Shown in pieces: positions 8,046 through 28,029 of a DNA stretch of 64,000 bases. The stretch is from Actinomadura sp. 7K507 (GTDB taxonomy: Bacteria; Actinomycetota; Actinomycetes; Streptosporangiales; Streptosporangiaceae), in contig NZ_SMKK01000006.1 in the NCBI RefSeq assembly GCF_004348425.1, forward strand, positions 19,688 to 83,687, given 5' to 3'. The translations under genes were made by a program, and so were the position numbers. The notes below the pieces were generated by a model. The model did not search any database, was not told the DNA's origin, and saw only the letters and a program-made list of their open reading frames with translations. How positions within the stretch are numbered: position 1 is the stretch's first letter; every line of letters starts with the position of its first letter.

Positions 8046-8069
8046 GAAGGTAAAGGAAGATTTACCTTC
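8046..8069. promoter_or_regulatory. Inverted repeat, possible operator of the secreted-protein operon
   Basis: GAAGGTAAA and TTTACCTTC form perfect 9-bp arms around a 6-bp spacer, about 115 bp before the I36 start codon. The locally low GC suggests a promoter. The two arms are too AT-rich for a terminator of neighbouring genes and no T-run follows, so a repressor site is more likely. Confidence 0.4.
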
Positions 8070-8360
8070 GCTCTGGCCTGCGCAGGCAAGATCAGGCCAC
8101 ACACCGATGTCAACTAACAGCAGGGGACAGGAGTCGGACCGCTTTCACCTCATGCCTCACGGCGCCCACGCGCATCAACAGCATCCGCGCCGGATCACCG
8201 AAGCCGCTTGCACCGATTTCCATGGCCATTGACAGGTTGGCCTGCCGGTAACGCAGCCCACACCACCAGAGGGCGTCGGTAACGTTCACGCAGGTAGCCG
8301 GGTGTTCAAGGGGAATCCTGAAAGACGGGGTCACCGCTCATCGAGGAGGGCCCGCTGAAC

Positions 8361-8384
8361 GGCGGCGGCCTCAAAGCCGCCGCC
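8361..8384. terminator. Hairpin downstream of the salicylate synthase gene
   Basis: A 9-bp perfect GC stem (GGCGGCGGC / GCCGCCGCC) with the 6-base loop CTCAAA, 112 bp past the stop of the minus-strand salicylate synthase gene. There is no U-tract, as is usual for high-GC actinomycete terminators. Confidence 0.45.
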
Positions 8385-8495
8385 GGCGGACGTAAGGCCC
8401 GGTTGGTCCTTCCGAGGGCTGCACGTGGTCGTCGCGGACGAGGGGCGCGCCGTCTGCGGGGACGATCGGGCCTGGCACCTGCTCGCCGTCCTCGT

Positions 8496-9815
8496 CTACG
8501 TGAGCGGGACGACGTGGGGGGCGATGCTGGAGAGTTTTTCGCAGGTTTCCTCGTATTCGCGGTCGGGGGTCGAGGCGCTGACTATGCCGGCGCCGGCGCG
8601 GAGCCAGGCTCGGTCGTTCTCGTTGTAGAGGGCGCGGAGGACTAGGGCCGAGTCGAGTGCGCCGTCGTGGGAGACGGTGATGACGGCGCCCGAGTAGAGG
8701 CCGCGGCGTTCTTCCAGGCGGGTTATGGCCTCGATCGCCTCGGGTTTCGGGATGCCGGACGCGGTGACGCCGGGGAACAGGGCGTCCAGGGCGTCCCATG
8801 AGGTGCGGCCGGGGGCCAGGGCGCCGCTGACGCTTGAGCCGAGGTGCTGGACGCTGCCTCGCTCCTTCACCGTCATGAAGTCGGTGACCTGGACGGTTCC
8901 GGGGGCGCAGACGCGGTACAGCTCGTCCTGGGAGGTGCGGACGGAGACGGCGTGCTCGTAGATCTCCTTGGGGTCGGTCTCAAGGTCGCGGCGGGTGCGG
9001 GCGTCGTCGGCGGTGCCGAGGCCGAACGCGCGGGTGCCGGCGAGGGGTTGCGTCATGACGCGGCCCGAGGCGTCGACGCTCGCGAGGACTTCGGGGCTGA
9101 ATCCGGTGGCCTGGAAGCCGCCGAGGTCGAGGAGGAACGAGCGTGCGGGGGTGTTCGCGCGGCGGCCCCGGACGTAGGTCGACACGATGTCGACGGGGTA
9201 AGAGATGTCCAGCCGGCGGGAGACAATGACCTTTTGGTAATGGCCCGCGTTGATCTCCGCTATGGCTTGGGCGACCTGTGCGCGGTAGGGGTCGCCGTCG
9301 ACCCGGACGTCTACCGGGGATGCTGCGGCCACGGGTGGTGTGTCGGCGCTGGTCAGCAGCTTGGCGACGTGTTCTGTCTCGGCCGTGTCGATTCCGGTGA
9401 CGGTGGCGCGGCCGTCTTCGACCCGGACTTCGGTGCGGGGGACGATCAGGTGCGCGAGGCGTCCGGAGGGGCGGGGCGCGGCGAACTCGAACGCTATCCA
9501 GCCGTAGGCGTTCCAGGTGGGGAACGGCGCTTCGGCGAACGTGTCGCGGAGCGCGTCGGCGGGCCTTCCCGTCCAGGTCCGGCTGATCGGGGGGCGGTCC
9601 GGCCAGTGGGTGTGGACGGCATCGGCGTCCAGGACGACCTCGGCGAGCGTGCCGCCTGCGAACGTCCACCGGCCGGAACCCTCGTAGACGACGTAGTCGT
9701 CGAACAGCCCGGATCCGGCCAGCCTGGCCATGAGCCCGAGGGGGTCCGTGGTGCTCTCGACCACCAGCTCGGCGGGTTCGGCATCGGTGCGCAGACCAGA
9801 GGACAAGGCAGCCAA
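8496..9815 (-). CDS. Salicylate synthase (MbtI/Irp9-type)
   Basis: 439 residues, close to the roughly 450 of MbtI. Converts chorismate through isochorismate to salicylate in the cytosol, without a separate pyruvate lyase. The chorismate-binding fold fills residues 150-435. Family motifs are visible in order: KVIVSRRLD, FQATGFSPEVLASV, TQPLAGTRAFG, DPKEIYEHAVSVRTS, FMTVKERGSVQHLGS, GIPKPEAIEAI and YSGAVITVS. The last blocks match salicylate synthases better than anthranilate synthases. It diverges from the NRPS gene across an intergenic region with two iron boxes, so it should be derepressed by iron starvation. It would supply the aryl cap of the siderophore. The enzyme that activates salicylate is not in this window. 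Confidence 0.9.
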   Translation of the reverse strand: MAALSSGLRTDAEPAELVVESTTDPLGLMARLAGSGLFDDYVVYEGSGRWTFAGGTLAEVVLDADAVHTHWPDRPPISRTWTGRPADALRDTFAEAPFPTWNAYGWIAFEFAAPRPSGRLAHLIVPRTEVRVEDGRATVTGIDTAETEHVAKLLTSADTPPVAAASPVDVRVDGDPYRAQVAQAIAEINAGHYQKVIVSRRLDISYPVDIVSTYVRGRRANTPARSFLLDLGGFQATGFSPEVLASVDASGRVMTQPLAGTRAFGLGTADDARTRRDLETDPKEIYEHAVSVRTSQDELYRVCAPGTVQVTDFMTVKERGSVQHLGSSVSGALAPGRTSWDALDALFPGVTASGIPKPEAIEAITRLEERRGLYSGAVITVSHDGALDSALVLRALYNENDRAWLRAGAGIVSASTPDREYEETCEKLSSIAPHVVPLT

Positions 9816-9846
9816 CTCCCTTATGCGGGGATGAAAGGTCGCAAAC

Positions 9847-9865
9847 TTAGGTAAGGCTAACCTTG
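9847..9865. promoter_or_regulatory. IdeR/DmdR1 iron box 1
   Basis: TTAGGTAAGGCTAACCTTG matches the 19-bp IdeR/DmdR1 consensus TTAGGTTAGGCTAACCTAA at 17 of 19 positions. It lies 32 bp upstream of the salicylate synthase start, on the promoter of that gene. Expected effect: repression by Fe2+-bound regulator. Confidence 0.88.
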
Positions 9866-9875
9866 TGTGATTTTC

Positions 9876-9894
9876 ATAGGCAAGGCTAACCTAA
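9876..9894. promoter_or_regulatory. IdeR/DmdR1 iron box 2
   Basis: ATAGGCAAGGCTAACCTAA matches the same consensus at 16 of 19 positions. It ends only 6 bp before the GTG at 9901 that opens the NRPS frame. Together with box 1 it makes the shared divergent promoter a double iron-regulated site. Confidence 0.88.
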
Positions 9895-9900
9895 CCGGCG

Positions 9901-21906
<12,006 letters not shown>

Positions 21907-21967
21907 CGCCCGCCCGCGATGAGCCCGTTCCCGTGAGGCGGCTCATACCGCCGAACCCATTGCATGG

Positions 21968-21986
21968 TTAGGTGAGCCTAACCTAA
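21968..21986. promoter_or_regulatory. IdeR/DmdR1 iron box 3
   Basis: TTAGGTGAGCCTAACCTAA matches the 19-bp iron-box consensus at 17 of 19 positions. It lies 62 bp after the NRPS stop and 63 bp before the lipoprotein start, giving the binding protein-monooxygenase-MbtH unit its own iron-repressed promoter in addition to read-through from the NRPS. Confidence 0.9.
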
Positions 21987-22048
21987 GATCTCGGTCGAAA
22001 ACCTCCATTGCGGCTCCCCCTGAGAAATGTGGAAGGACACCGGTCCTT

Positions 22049-23065
22049 ATGCGCACCATGATGCGGCGTGCGGCCGTCACCGCGGCACTCGTCCTGAGCC
22101 TGGGCATGGTCGCCGCGTGCGGCGACGACGAACCCGCGGACGAGGCGTCCGGCGGTGGGTCCGCGGGGGCCTTCCCCGTCACGATCACCCACAAGCTCGG
22201 CACGGCCGAGATCGAGTCCCAGCCCAAGCGGATCGTCGCCCTCGGGGCGGTCGACCAGGAGGCGCTGCTCGCCCTCGGCGTCACACCCGTCGGCATGTCG
22301 GAGCTGACCGGCGTCCAGGACGACGGCCTCGCCCCCTGGACCGAGTCCAAGCTCACCGGCGAGAAGCCCAAGCTCCTGAAGGCGGGGGAGGCCGGGTTCA
22401 ACCTGGAGGAGGTCGCCGCGCTGCGCCCCGACCTCATCCTCGCCGCCGGCGACTTCTACATCGACAAGGAGTACGAGAAGCTCTCCAAGTTCGCCCCGAC
22501 CGTCGCGTACCAGACCGGCCCCGCCGAGGACGCCTGGCAGCAGATCACCCTGCAGGTCGCCAAGGCCATCGGCCGCTCCGACGACGGAAAGGCCCTGGTC
22601 GGAAAGGTGGACGGCCAGATCGCCCAGGTGAAGGACAAGCACCCCGAACTGAAGGGCAAGACGTTCGCGTTCACCAGCGTCTTCCCGAACGGGAACATCG
22701 GCGTGATGAAGTCCGAAGAGGACACCAGCGTCAAGCTGCTGAGCCAGTTCGGCATGGTGCTGCCCGACTCGCTGAAGAAACTCCCTGGGGAGGGCTTCGC
22801 CGCCGAACTCAGCATGGAGAAGGTCTCGGTGCTGGACGTGGACGTGCTGATGAGCCACTACAACGACGACCCGGCCACGCAGAAGAAGGTCGAGGACAAC
22901 AAGCTGTTCGCCGGCTTGGGCGTCGTCGAGCGCGACTCGTACGTGGCGCTCGACCTGAAGGCGTTCTGGCCGCTGCGCAACCCTTCGCCTCTGGCGGTCC
23001 CCTACGTCATCGACCAGATCGTCCCGAAGATCGCCGAGGCCGCCGCCAAGGCGAAGTCCGCCTGA
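22049..23065 (+). CDS. Siderophore-binding lipoprotein of an ABC importer
   Basis: 338 residues. A lipoprotein signal with lipobox VAAC ends at Cys24, followed by a Gly/Ser-rich tether. The body has the FepB/TroA-like fold: PKRIVALGAVDQEALLALG near 60-80, ALRPDLILAA near 125, then a long connecting helix. It would sit outside the membrane and deliver ferri-siderophore to a permease, which is not encoded here. Its promoter carries iron box 3. The ribosome site is within a small inverted repeat (AAGGAC-ACCG-GTCCTT) directly before the ATG. Co-directional with the NRPS. Confidence 0.88.
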   Translation: MRTMMRRAAVTAALVLSLGMVAACGDDEPADEASGGGSAGAFPVTITHKLGTAEIESQPKRIVALGAVDQEALLALGVTPVGMSELTGVQDDGLAPWTESKLTGEKPKLLKAGEAGFNLEEVAALRPDLILAAGDFYIDKEYEKLSKFAPTVAYQTGPAEDAWQQITLQVAKAIGRSDDGKALVGKVDGQIAQVKDKHPELKGKTFAFTSVFPNGNIGVMKSEEDTSVKLLSQFGMVLPDSLKKLPGEGFAAELSMEKVSVLDVDVLMSHYNDDPATQKKVEDNKLFAGLGVVERDSYVALDLKAFWPLRNPSPLAVPYVIDQIVPKIAEAAAKAKSA

Positions 23066-23114
23066 GGACCGAGTCCGCCCGAGGACCGAGCCCGCCCGAG
23101 GATCGAGTCCGTCT
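23064..23114 (+). repeat. Three tandem 17-bp repeats at the lipoprotein stop codon
   Basis: GAGGACCGAGTCCGCCC is repeated three times (two or three changes between copies), starting within the stop codon of the binding-protein gene and ending 23 bp before the monooxygenase start. Each unit contains GGACCGAGTCC, a self-complementary core that could fold in mRNA. Confidence 0.75.
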
Positions 23115-23137
23115 GATGAAAGACGCCGGAGGTACGT

Positions 23138-24457
23138 GTGCAGACCGCCGTCCATGACGTGGTGGGAATCGGGTTCGGCCCGTCCAACCTGGCCCTCGCC
23201 GTCGCTCTCGACGAAGAGCGCGGCGGGGGCGTGGACGCGGTGTTCTTCGAGAAGCAGCCGGAGTTCGGCTGGCACCGGGGAATGCTGATCGACGGGGCCA
23301 CCATGCAGGTCCACTTCCTCAAGGACCTGGTGACGCTGCGCAACCCCGCCAGCCCGTACTCGTTCCTCTCGTACCTGCACGCCAGGGGCCGGCTGGTCGA
23401 CTTCGTCAACCACAAGACGATGTTCCCCACCCGGATCGAGTTCCACGACTACCTCGAATGGACCGCCGCCGCGTTCGCCGACCGCGTCCGCTACCGGTCC
23501 GAGGTGGTCGCGCTGCGGCCGCACGACGACGAGACCCTCGAGGTCGTCGTGCGCCGCGACGACGAACTGGAGACGCACCTGACCCGCAACGTCGTCATCG
23601 GCGCCGGGCTGGAACCCGTCCTGCCCGAGGGGATCCGGCCGGGCGAGCGGATCTGGCACACCGAGGACCTGCTCACCCGGCTGGACGAGCGGCCCGGCTG
23701 GACCCCGAAGCGGCTCGTCGTGGTCGGCGCCGGGCAGAGCGCCGCCGAGGCCGTCGAGTACCTGCACCGCACGTTCCCCGAGACCGAGGTGTGCGCGGTG
23801 TTCGCCCGGTACGGGTACTCGCCGGCCGACGACAGCGCGTTCGCCAACCGCATCTTCGACCCGGAGGCCGTCGACCACTACTACGCGGCCTCCGGCGACG
23901 TGAAGCGGATGCTGTTCGAGTACTCCCGCAACACCAACTACTCCGTGGTGGACCTCGACCTCATCGACGAGCTGTACCGGCGCGCCTACGCCGAGAAGGT
24001 CGCGGGCGCCGAACGGCTCCGCATCCTCAACGTCTCGCGTGTCCTGGACGTTCAAGAGGTGCGCGACGTCCAGGACGGCGCGGGCGGGCTGCGGGCGCGG
24101 GTCGGCTTCCTGCCCAGCGGCGAGGTGACGGACCTGGACGCCGACGCCCTCGTCTACGCCACCGGATACCGCGAACGCGACCCGTTCGACCTCCTCGGCG
24201 AGGCGGGCACGCACTGCCGGACCGGCCCGGACGGGCGTCCCGTCATGGAACGCGACTACCGGATCGCCACCGAACCCGGCCGGGAGTGGGGCGTCTACCT
24301 GCAGGGCGCCACCGAGCACAGCCACGGCATCGCGTCGTCGCTGCTGTCCATGACCGCCGTGCGCACCGGGGAGATCGTCGGCTCCATCGTCCGCCGCTCC
24401 GCCCGCGTCGCGCCCGGCGTCCTCCAGAAACCGGGCGTCCTCCAGAAAGGGGCATGA
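23138..24457 (+). CDS. L-ornithine N5-monooxygenase (siderophore hydroxylase)
   Basis: 439 residues of the SidA/PvdA/IucD family. Uses FADH2, NADPH and O2 to hydroxylate the side-chain amine of ornithine (or lysine), giving the hydroxamate precursor. Motifs: FAD-binding [15 protein letters not shown] at 10-24, substrate region [21 protein letters not shown] near 65-85, NADPH-binding [15 protein letters not shown] near 195, [12 protein letters not shown] near 265, and the family's [10 protein letters not shown] near 345. A hydroxyornithine A-domain code in the adjacent NRPS favours ornithine. Start GTG 23138 has GGAGG upstream. The C terminus ends in a perfect repeat of PGVLQK from an 18-bp tandem duplication. 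Its stop overlaps the MbtH start by 4 bp. Confidence 0.92.
   Translation: MQTAVHDVVGIGFGPSNLALAVALDEERGGGVDAVFFEKQPEFGWHRGMLIDGATMQVHFLKDLVTLRNPASPYSFLSYLHARGRLVDFVNHKTMFPTRIEFHDYLEWTAAAFADRVRYRSEVVALRPHDDETLEVVVRRDDELETHLTRNVVIGAGLEPVLPEGIRPGERIWHTEDLLTRLDERPGWTPKRLVVVGAGQSAAEAVEYLHRTFPETEVCAVFARYGYSPADDSAFANRIFDPEAVDHYYAASGDVKRMLFEYSRNTNYSVVDLDLIDELYRRAYAEKVAGAERLRILNVSRVLDVQEVRDVQDGAGGLRARVGFLPSGEVTDLDADALVYATGYRERDPFDLLGEAGTHCRTGPDGRPVMERDYRIATEPGREWGVYLQGATEHSHGIASSLLSMTAVRTGEIVGSIVRRSARVAPGVLQKPGVLQKGA
24413..24448 (+). repeat. Tandem 18-bp duplication at the end of the monooxygenase gene
   Basis: Two adjacent 18-bp units (CCSGGCGTCCTCCAGAAA, one base different) encode PGVLQK twice just before the stop codon. 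It keeps the reading frame, so it adds six residues to the tail. Confidence 0.75.
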
Positions 24458-24654
24458 TGACCAACCCGTTCGACGACCCCGACGGAACGTTCCTGGTCCT
24501 GGTCAACGATGAGGGCCAGCACTCCCTGTGGCCGGAGTTCGCCGAAGTCCCGCCGGGCTGGACGGCGGCGTTCGGGCCCGCGTCCCGCAACGACTGCCTC
24601 GGCCACATCGACCGCACCTGGACCGACCTCCGCCCCCGGAGCCTGACCGCCTGA
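24454..24654 (+). CDS. MbtH-like NRPS partner protein
   Basis: 66 residues. The MbtH signature is complete: [10 protein letters not shown], then P-PGW, then C-GHID-TWTDLRP-SL. MbtH proteins bind NRPS adenylation domains and are often needed for their folding or activity. Start codon ATG 24454 (or 24457) overlaps the monooxygenase stop as ATGA, indicating translational coupling. It most likely serves the NRPS at 9901. It converges tail-to-tail with the esterase gene with only 2 bp between stops. Confidence 0.95.
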   Translation: MMTNPFDDPDGTFLVLVNDEGQHSLWPEFAEVPPGWTAAFGPASRNDCLGHIDRTWTDLRPRSLTA

Positions 24655-24656
24655 GG

Positions 24657-25535
24657 TCAGGCGGCCTTAGGGAGCGACGGGCGGGCGGTGAAGAACTCGG
24701 TCATCATCTCGCTGGCGTACCCGGGCCACTCGTGACCGCCCTGCTGCTTCGTGCAGAGCGCGACCAGGAGCGGCCCCGGGCCGGTGCCGACGCAGCCGTC
24801 CGGTCCGCCCGGCACCGGCCACGACAGCGCGGGCAGCCCGTTCAGCCACCGCCAGTACTCCATGGTCACCTGGACGGAGAAGAACGGGAACTCGACGTCC
24901 GCGTCCATGTTCCCGCCGCCGTGATAGGGGACCGACGGATCCCACGTCCCGTGGAACGCCAGGACCGACGTGGGGTGGCGGGGGGTGCAGCCGATCGCGA
25001 GGGCGCCCGACACCACGGCGATCCCGGCGACGCGCGCCGAACGCTCGCACGCGTACCGGTAGGCCATGCCGCCGCCGTTGGAGAAGCCGGTCAGGAAGAC
25101 CCGGCGCGGATCCGCGACGCCCTCCCGCACCAGCGTGTCGATCAGCCTGTCGAGGAACGCGACGTCGTCGATGCCCGACCAGCGGGCGAACCAGCAGCAC
25201 GCCCCCGCGTTCCACGTGCCGAGCAGGCCCTCGGGGTAGGCGACGGCATAGCCCGCCTCGTCGGCGGCCTCGTCGAGCCCGCTCTGCTCCCGGACGTACT
25301 CGGGATCGTTCAGGCCGCCGTGCAGCGCCACGATGAGCGGCCGCGGTCCACCGGCCCTGCCTTCGGCGCGTTCCGGCGGGACGTGCAGGAGGTAGCGGCG
25401 ATCCCAGTCGCCCATGGCGATGGTGCGCTCGGATGTTCCTGGAGCGTCGTCGGACGCCCCGGCGGGCAGGGGGTGGGCGCTGAGCGTCGCGAGGAGGGTC
25501 ACGACGACCATCGCCGCCCGCGCGGCGATCTTCAT
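24657..25535 (-). CDS. Secreted LpqC/PHB-depolymerase-like esterase
   Basis: 292 residues with a cleavable signal peptide (residues 1-28). Alpha/beta-hydrolase of the poly(3-hydroxybutyrate) depolymerase/feruloyl esterase (LpqC) group: oxyanion region VALHGG near 70, nucleophile motif GFSNGGGMAYRYACE near 150, acidic region FHGTWDPSVPY near 198, and the catalytic His in GGHEWPGY near 268. Paired cysteines (CC near 110 and others) fit an exported enzyme. The natural ester is unknown. It converges with mbtH and has no evident link to the siderophore genes, although some siderophore loci do carry esterases. Confidence 0.78.
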   Translation of the reverse strand: MKIAARAAMVVVTLLATLSAHPLPAGASDDAPGTSERTIAMGDWDRRYLLHVPPERAEGRAGGPRPLIVALHGGLNDPEYVREQSGLDEAADEAGYAVAYPEGLLGTWNAGACCWFARWSGIDDVAFLDRLIDTLVREGVADPRRVFLTGFSNGGGMAYRYACERSARVAGIAVVSGALAIGCTPRHPTSVLAFHGTWDPSVPYHGGGNMDADVEFPFFSVQVTMEYWRWLNGLPALSWPVPGGPDGCVGTGPGPLLVALCTKQQGGHEWPGYASEMMTEFFTARPSLPKAA

Positions 25536-25858
25536 AGCGCCGATCCAACGCCCGCGCCGCCCTCCCGGCTACATCGTCATGCGCACAAAAGACGGGCGCG
25601 TTTTTGGCATACGGCCCCACAGTGGCCGCACCGGTGACCGCGGCGTGTGTGACACATCACGGGGCGTAGGCGCTGTGCTCGGTGGGGGCCGGATCGTGGC
25701 GGTGCCGGCGGGCAGGAGGGGGGCCCGCGCGTCAGCCGCACGCGCCGGCGACCCGCCGGCGGGCTGGACGGCCCCGCGGTGCCGGGGCGGACGCCGCGGG
25801 GCCCTCCCGCCCGCCGGCCGGGGACCCGTCCCCGATCCGGAACCGCCCGCCCGGGGAC
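25536..25858. other. Intergenic region between the esterase and the DeoR regulator gene
   Basis: 323 bp. The part next to the esterase is AT-richer and probably holds its promoter. The part next to the DeoR gene is extremely GC-rich and contains a hairpin (25770-25803). Open frames here look like shadows and encode nothing recognisable. Confidence 0.5.
25770..25803. terminator. Hairpin terminating the PTS operon
   Basis: Perfect 10-bp arms GGCCCCGCGG / CCGCGGGGCC around a 14-base loop, 56 bp past the stop of the last gene of the minus-strand PTS operon. No U-tract. Confidence 0.5.
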
Positions 25859-26620
25859 TCAGGCGCGGACGATCTCGGGGCCCTCGGCGGCGAGATCGGC
25901 GGCCAGGTCGGTGTCCAGCCCGGTATCGGTGATCAGCACGTCGATGTCGGACAGGCCGGCGAACCGCACCAGATGGTCGTGCCCGATCTTGGTGCGGTCG
26001 GCGAGCAGCACCCGCCGCCGCGACGAGGCGATCATCGCCCGCTTCACCGCGGCCTCGGCCTGGTCGGAGGTGGTCAGCCCGCGCTCGACGGAGCAGCCGT
26101 TGGTCGCCATGAACGCCACGTCCACCCACAGGTCCGCCAGCGGGCGCAGCACCCAGTCGTCCACGGTGGCCAGCGTCCGGCCGCGCACCCGCCCGCCCAG
26201 GATGATCACGGTGAGGTTCGGGCGGGTGGCCAGCACCGAGGCGTGCGGCGGCGAGTTCACGATCACGGTCAGCTCGCGGTCGGTCGGCAGCAGCTGCACG
26301 AACCGGGCGGTGGTCGTCCCGGCGTCCACGATGATCGAGCCGTCGGCGGGCAGTTCCTCCAGTGCCGCCTTGGCGATGCGCTGCTTCTCCTCCGTCATCA
26401 CCGCGTCCCGCGCCGCCAGCTCGGGCTCGAAGCCGAGCCGCTCGACCGGCATCGCCCCGCCGTGGACGCGGCGGACCGTCCCGGCCCGCTCCAGGACGGT
26501 CAGGTCGCGCCGGATCGTCTCGGTGGTCACCGAGAACTCCTCGGCGAGCGCGACCACGTCCACCCGGCCCTTCGAGCGCGCCAGCGCCAGGATCGCGTGC
26601 TGTCGTTCTTCGGCGTACAT
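25859..26620 (-). CDS. DeoR-family sugar-phosphate-responsive regulator
   Basis: 253 residues from the ATG at 26620. N-terminal DeoR helix-turn-helix at 5-57 (RQHAILALARSKGRVDVVALAEEF then TTETIRRDLTVLE). The C-terminal DeoRC sensor domain runs from about 75 to 235, with IIVDAGTTTARF (phosphate-binding) and DVAFMATNG. The family binds phosphorylated sugars and mostly represses. It is the last gene of the PTS operon, so it should control that operon, probably through the direct repeats at 31088-31126. The inducer would be a hexose phosphate or polyol phosphate. Confidence 0.87.
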   Translation of the reverse strand: MYAEERQHAILALARSKGRVDVVALAEEFSVTTETIRRDLTVLERAGTVRRVHGGAMPVERLGFEPELAARDAVMTEEKQRIAKAALEELPADGSIIVDAGTTTARFVQLLPTDRELTVIVNSPPHASVLATRPNLTVIILGGRVRGRTLATVDDWVLRPLADLWVDVAFMATNGCSVERGLTTSDQAEAAVKRAMIASSRRRVLLADRTKIGHDHLVRFAGLSDIDVLITDTGLDTDLAADLAAEGPEIVRA

Positions 26621-26639
26621 GACCGCCGTCCTACCACGG

Positions 26640-26669
26640 CTCGGACAGGGCCGCCTCGGACAGGGCCGC
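26640..26669 (-). repeat. Tandem 15-bp duplication at the HPr gene end
   Basis: CTCGGACAGGGCCGC occurs twice head-to-tail, followed by a partial third copy that overlaps the HPr stop codon at 26671. It fills the gap between the HPr and DeoR genes. Confidence 0.7.
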
Positions 26670-26670
26670 C

Positions 26671-26955
26671 TCAGACATGGTCGGGTTCCTCGGCGTCCAG
26701 GTCGCCGGCGAGCAGGCCGGCCAGCGCCTCCAGGGCGGCGGGCGCCTCGTCGCCGTCGGCGGACAGGATCACCTCCGTCCCCTGGGCGGCGCCGAGCGAC
26801 AGCACGCCGAGGATGCTGCTCGCGGGGACCGGCGCCCGGTCCCCGACCCGGATGGACACCGGGACGGGCTGCTGCGCGGCCATGTGCACGAAGATCTGCG
26901 CGGGGCGGGCGTGCAGCCCCTGCGCCGAGCCGATGACGACGGTTCGTTCGGGCAC
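26671..26955 (-). CDS. ptsH: HPr phosphocarrier protein of the PTS
   Basis: 94 residues. Carries phosphate from Enzyme I to EIIA. The active-site motif GLHARPAQIF has His15; the Ser46-region motif ASSILGVLSLG is present. Its place inside an operon with EIIA, EIIB and EIIC suggests a dedicated or co-regulated HPr. No Enzyme I gene is in the window. GGAGG lies 6 bp before the start. Confidence 0.92.
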   Translation of the reverse strand: MPERTVVIGSAQGLHARPAQIFVHMAAQQPVPVSIRVGDRAPVPASSILGVLSLGAAQGTEVILSADGDEAPAALEALAGLLAGDLDAEEPDHV

Positions 26956-26988
26956 GGCTGCCTCCTTTCGGTCGGGGTTCGCCCCGGA

Positions 26989-28029
26989 TCAGGGTTCGAT
27001 CGTCACTTTGATCGCGGCGCCGTGCGTGACGAGGTCGAGGGCCTCGTGCAGGGCGTCCAGGGGAAGACGGTGGGTGATGAGGTCCTCCACCGGCACCTGC
27101 CCCGAGGCGATCAGCTCCAGCGCGCGGGCGTTGTGGGAGGGGCTCGACCCGTTGGCGCCGACCAGGGACAGCTCCTTGTAGTGGACGCGGTTGGCGTCGA
27201 CGGAGATGACCGGGTCGTCCTTGGGCAGCCCGCCGAACAGGCTGACCCTCCCGCCGGGCGCGACGAGCCGCTGCGCCTGCTCCTGCGCGGCGCCCGACGC
27301 GGCGGCGGTGACCGCGACGTCCGCGCCGCGGCCCCCGGTGCGCGCGAGGACCTCCTCGACGACGCCGGTCGTGCTCGCGTCGATCGCGGCGTCCGGCTTC
27401 ACGATCGCCGCGGCCCGGCCGAGCCGCTCGGCGTTGACCTCGACGAGGAACACGCGGGCGGCGCCGCGCGCCCGGGCGACCCGCACGTGCAGGCAGCCGA
27501 CCGGCCCGCTGCCGAACACCACGACGTCGTCGCCCTCGCCGACGCCCGCCAGCTCCTGGCCGTTGAGGACGCAGGCCAGCGGCTCGGCCACCGACGCCTC
27601 CGCGAACGACACCCCGTCCGGGATCCGGTTCACCCCGTCCACCGCCAGGACCTTCGCCGGGACGATCATGTACTCGGCGAAGCCGCCGTCGTAGTGGTAT
27701 CCCATCGACTCCTGCGCGGTGCAGACCGTCATCCGGCCGCGGCGGCACTCGGCGCACCCGCCGTCCGGGACGGCGGCGATGACCTGGACGCGGTCGCCCG
27801 CCGTCCAGCCCCCGGCGCCGGCGCCCGCCTCGGTGACCTCGCCCGCGATCTCGTGCCCCATCACCCGCGGCGGCGCGATGTGGTGGTGCCCGAACCGGGA
27901 GATCTTGACGTCGGTCCCGCACGTCGAGCAGTTGCGGACGCGGATCTTCAGCTCGCCGGGGCCGGGCACCGGCTCCGGCGCGTCCTCCAGGCGGATGTCG
28001 CCGGGTGCGTAGAAACGGGCGACCTTCAT
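26989..28029 (-). CDS. Zinc-dependent medium-chain dehydrogenase (polyol/polyol-phosphate type)
   Basis: 346 residues. MDR family: catalytic-zinc Cys in NCSTCGTDVK near 37 with GHE near 58; structural-zinc cysteines C-x2-C-x7-C near 95-106 (CAECRRGRMTVC), where the usual fourth cysteine is replaced or displaced; Rossmann motif VVFGSGPVGCL near 170. Relatives include sorbitol, galactitol-1-phosphate and threonine dehydrogenases. In this operon it most likely oxidises the phosphorylated polyol imported by the PTS to a ketose phosphate, which the kinase at 30115 could use. The exact substrate is not visible. Its start overlaps the EIIA stop by 4 bp. Confidence 0.82.
   Translation of the reverse strand: MKVARFYAPGDIRLEDAPEPVPGPGELKIRVRNCSTCGTDVKISRFGHHHIAPPRVMGHEIAGEVTEAGAGAGGWTAGDRVQVIAAVPDGGCAECRRGRMTVCTAQESMGYHYDGGFAEYMIVPAKVLAVDGVNRIPDGVSFAEASVAEPLACVLNGQELAGVGEGDDVVVFGSGPVGCLHVRVARARGAARVFLVEVNAERLGRAAAIVKPDAAIDASTTGVVEEVLARTGGRGADVAVTAAASGAAQEQAQRLVAPGGRVSLFGGLPKDDPVISVDANRVHYKELSLVGANGSSPSHNARALELIASGQVPVEDLITHRLPLDALHEALDLVTHGAAIKVTIEP

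Larger units (their letters stand above)
7934..8495. other. Intergenic region between the secreted-protein operon and the siderophore locus
   Basis: 562 bp. It contains the leader and promoter of the I36 operon with an inverted repeat at 8046-8069, and a GC-rich hairpin at 8361-8384. A minus-strand frame of 74 codons at 8110-8334 has no recognisable product or ribosome site and is not called. Nothing else is seen. Confidence 0.5.

Noticed and set aside
8110..8334. 74-codon minus-strand ORF between the secreted operon and the salicylate synthase
   Set aside because: No ribosome site or recognisable product, and its composition is like other antisense frames.
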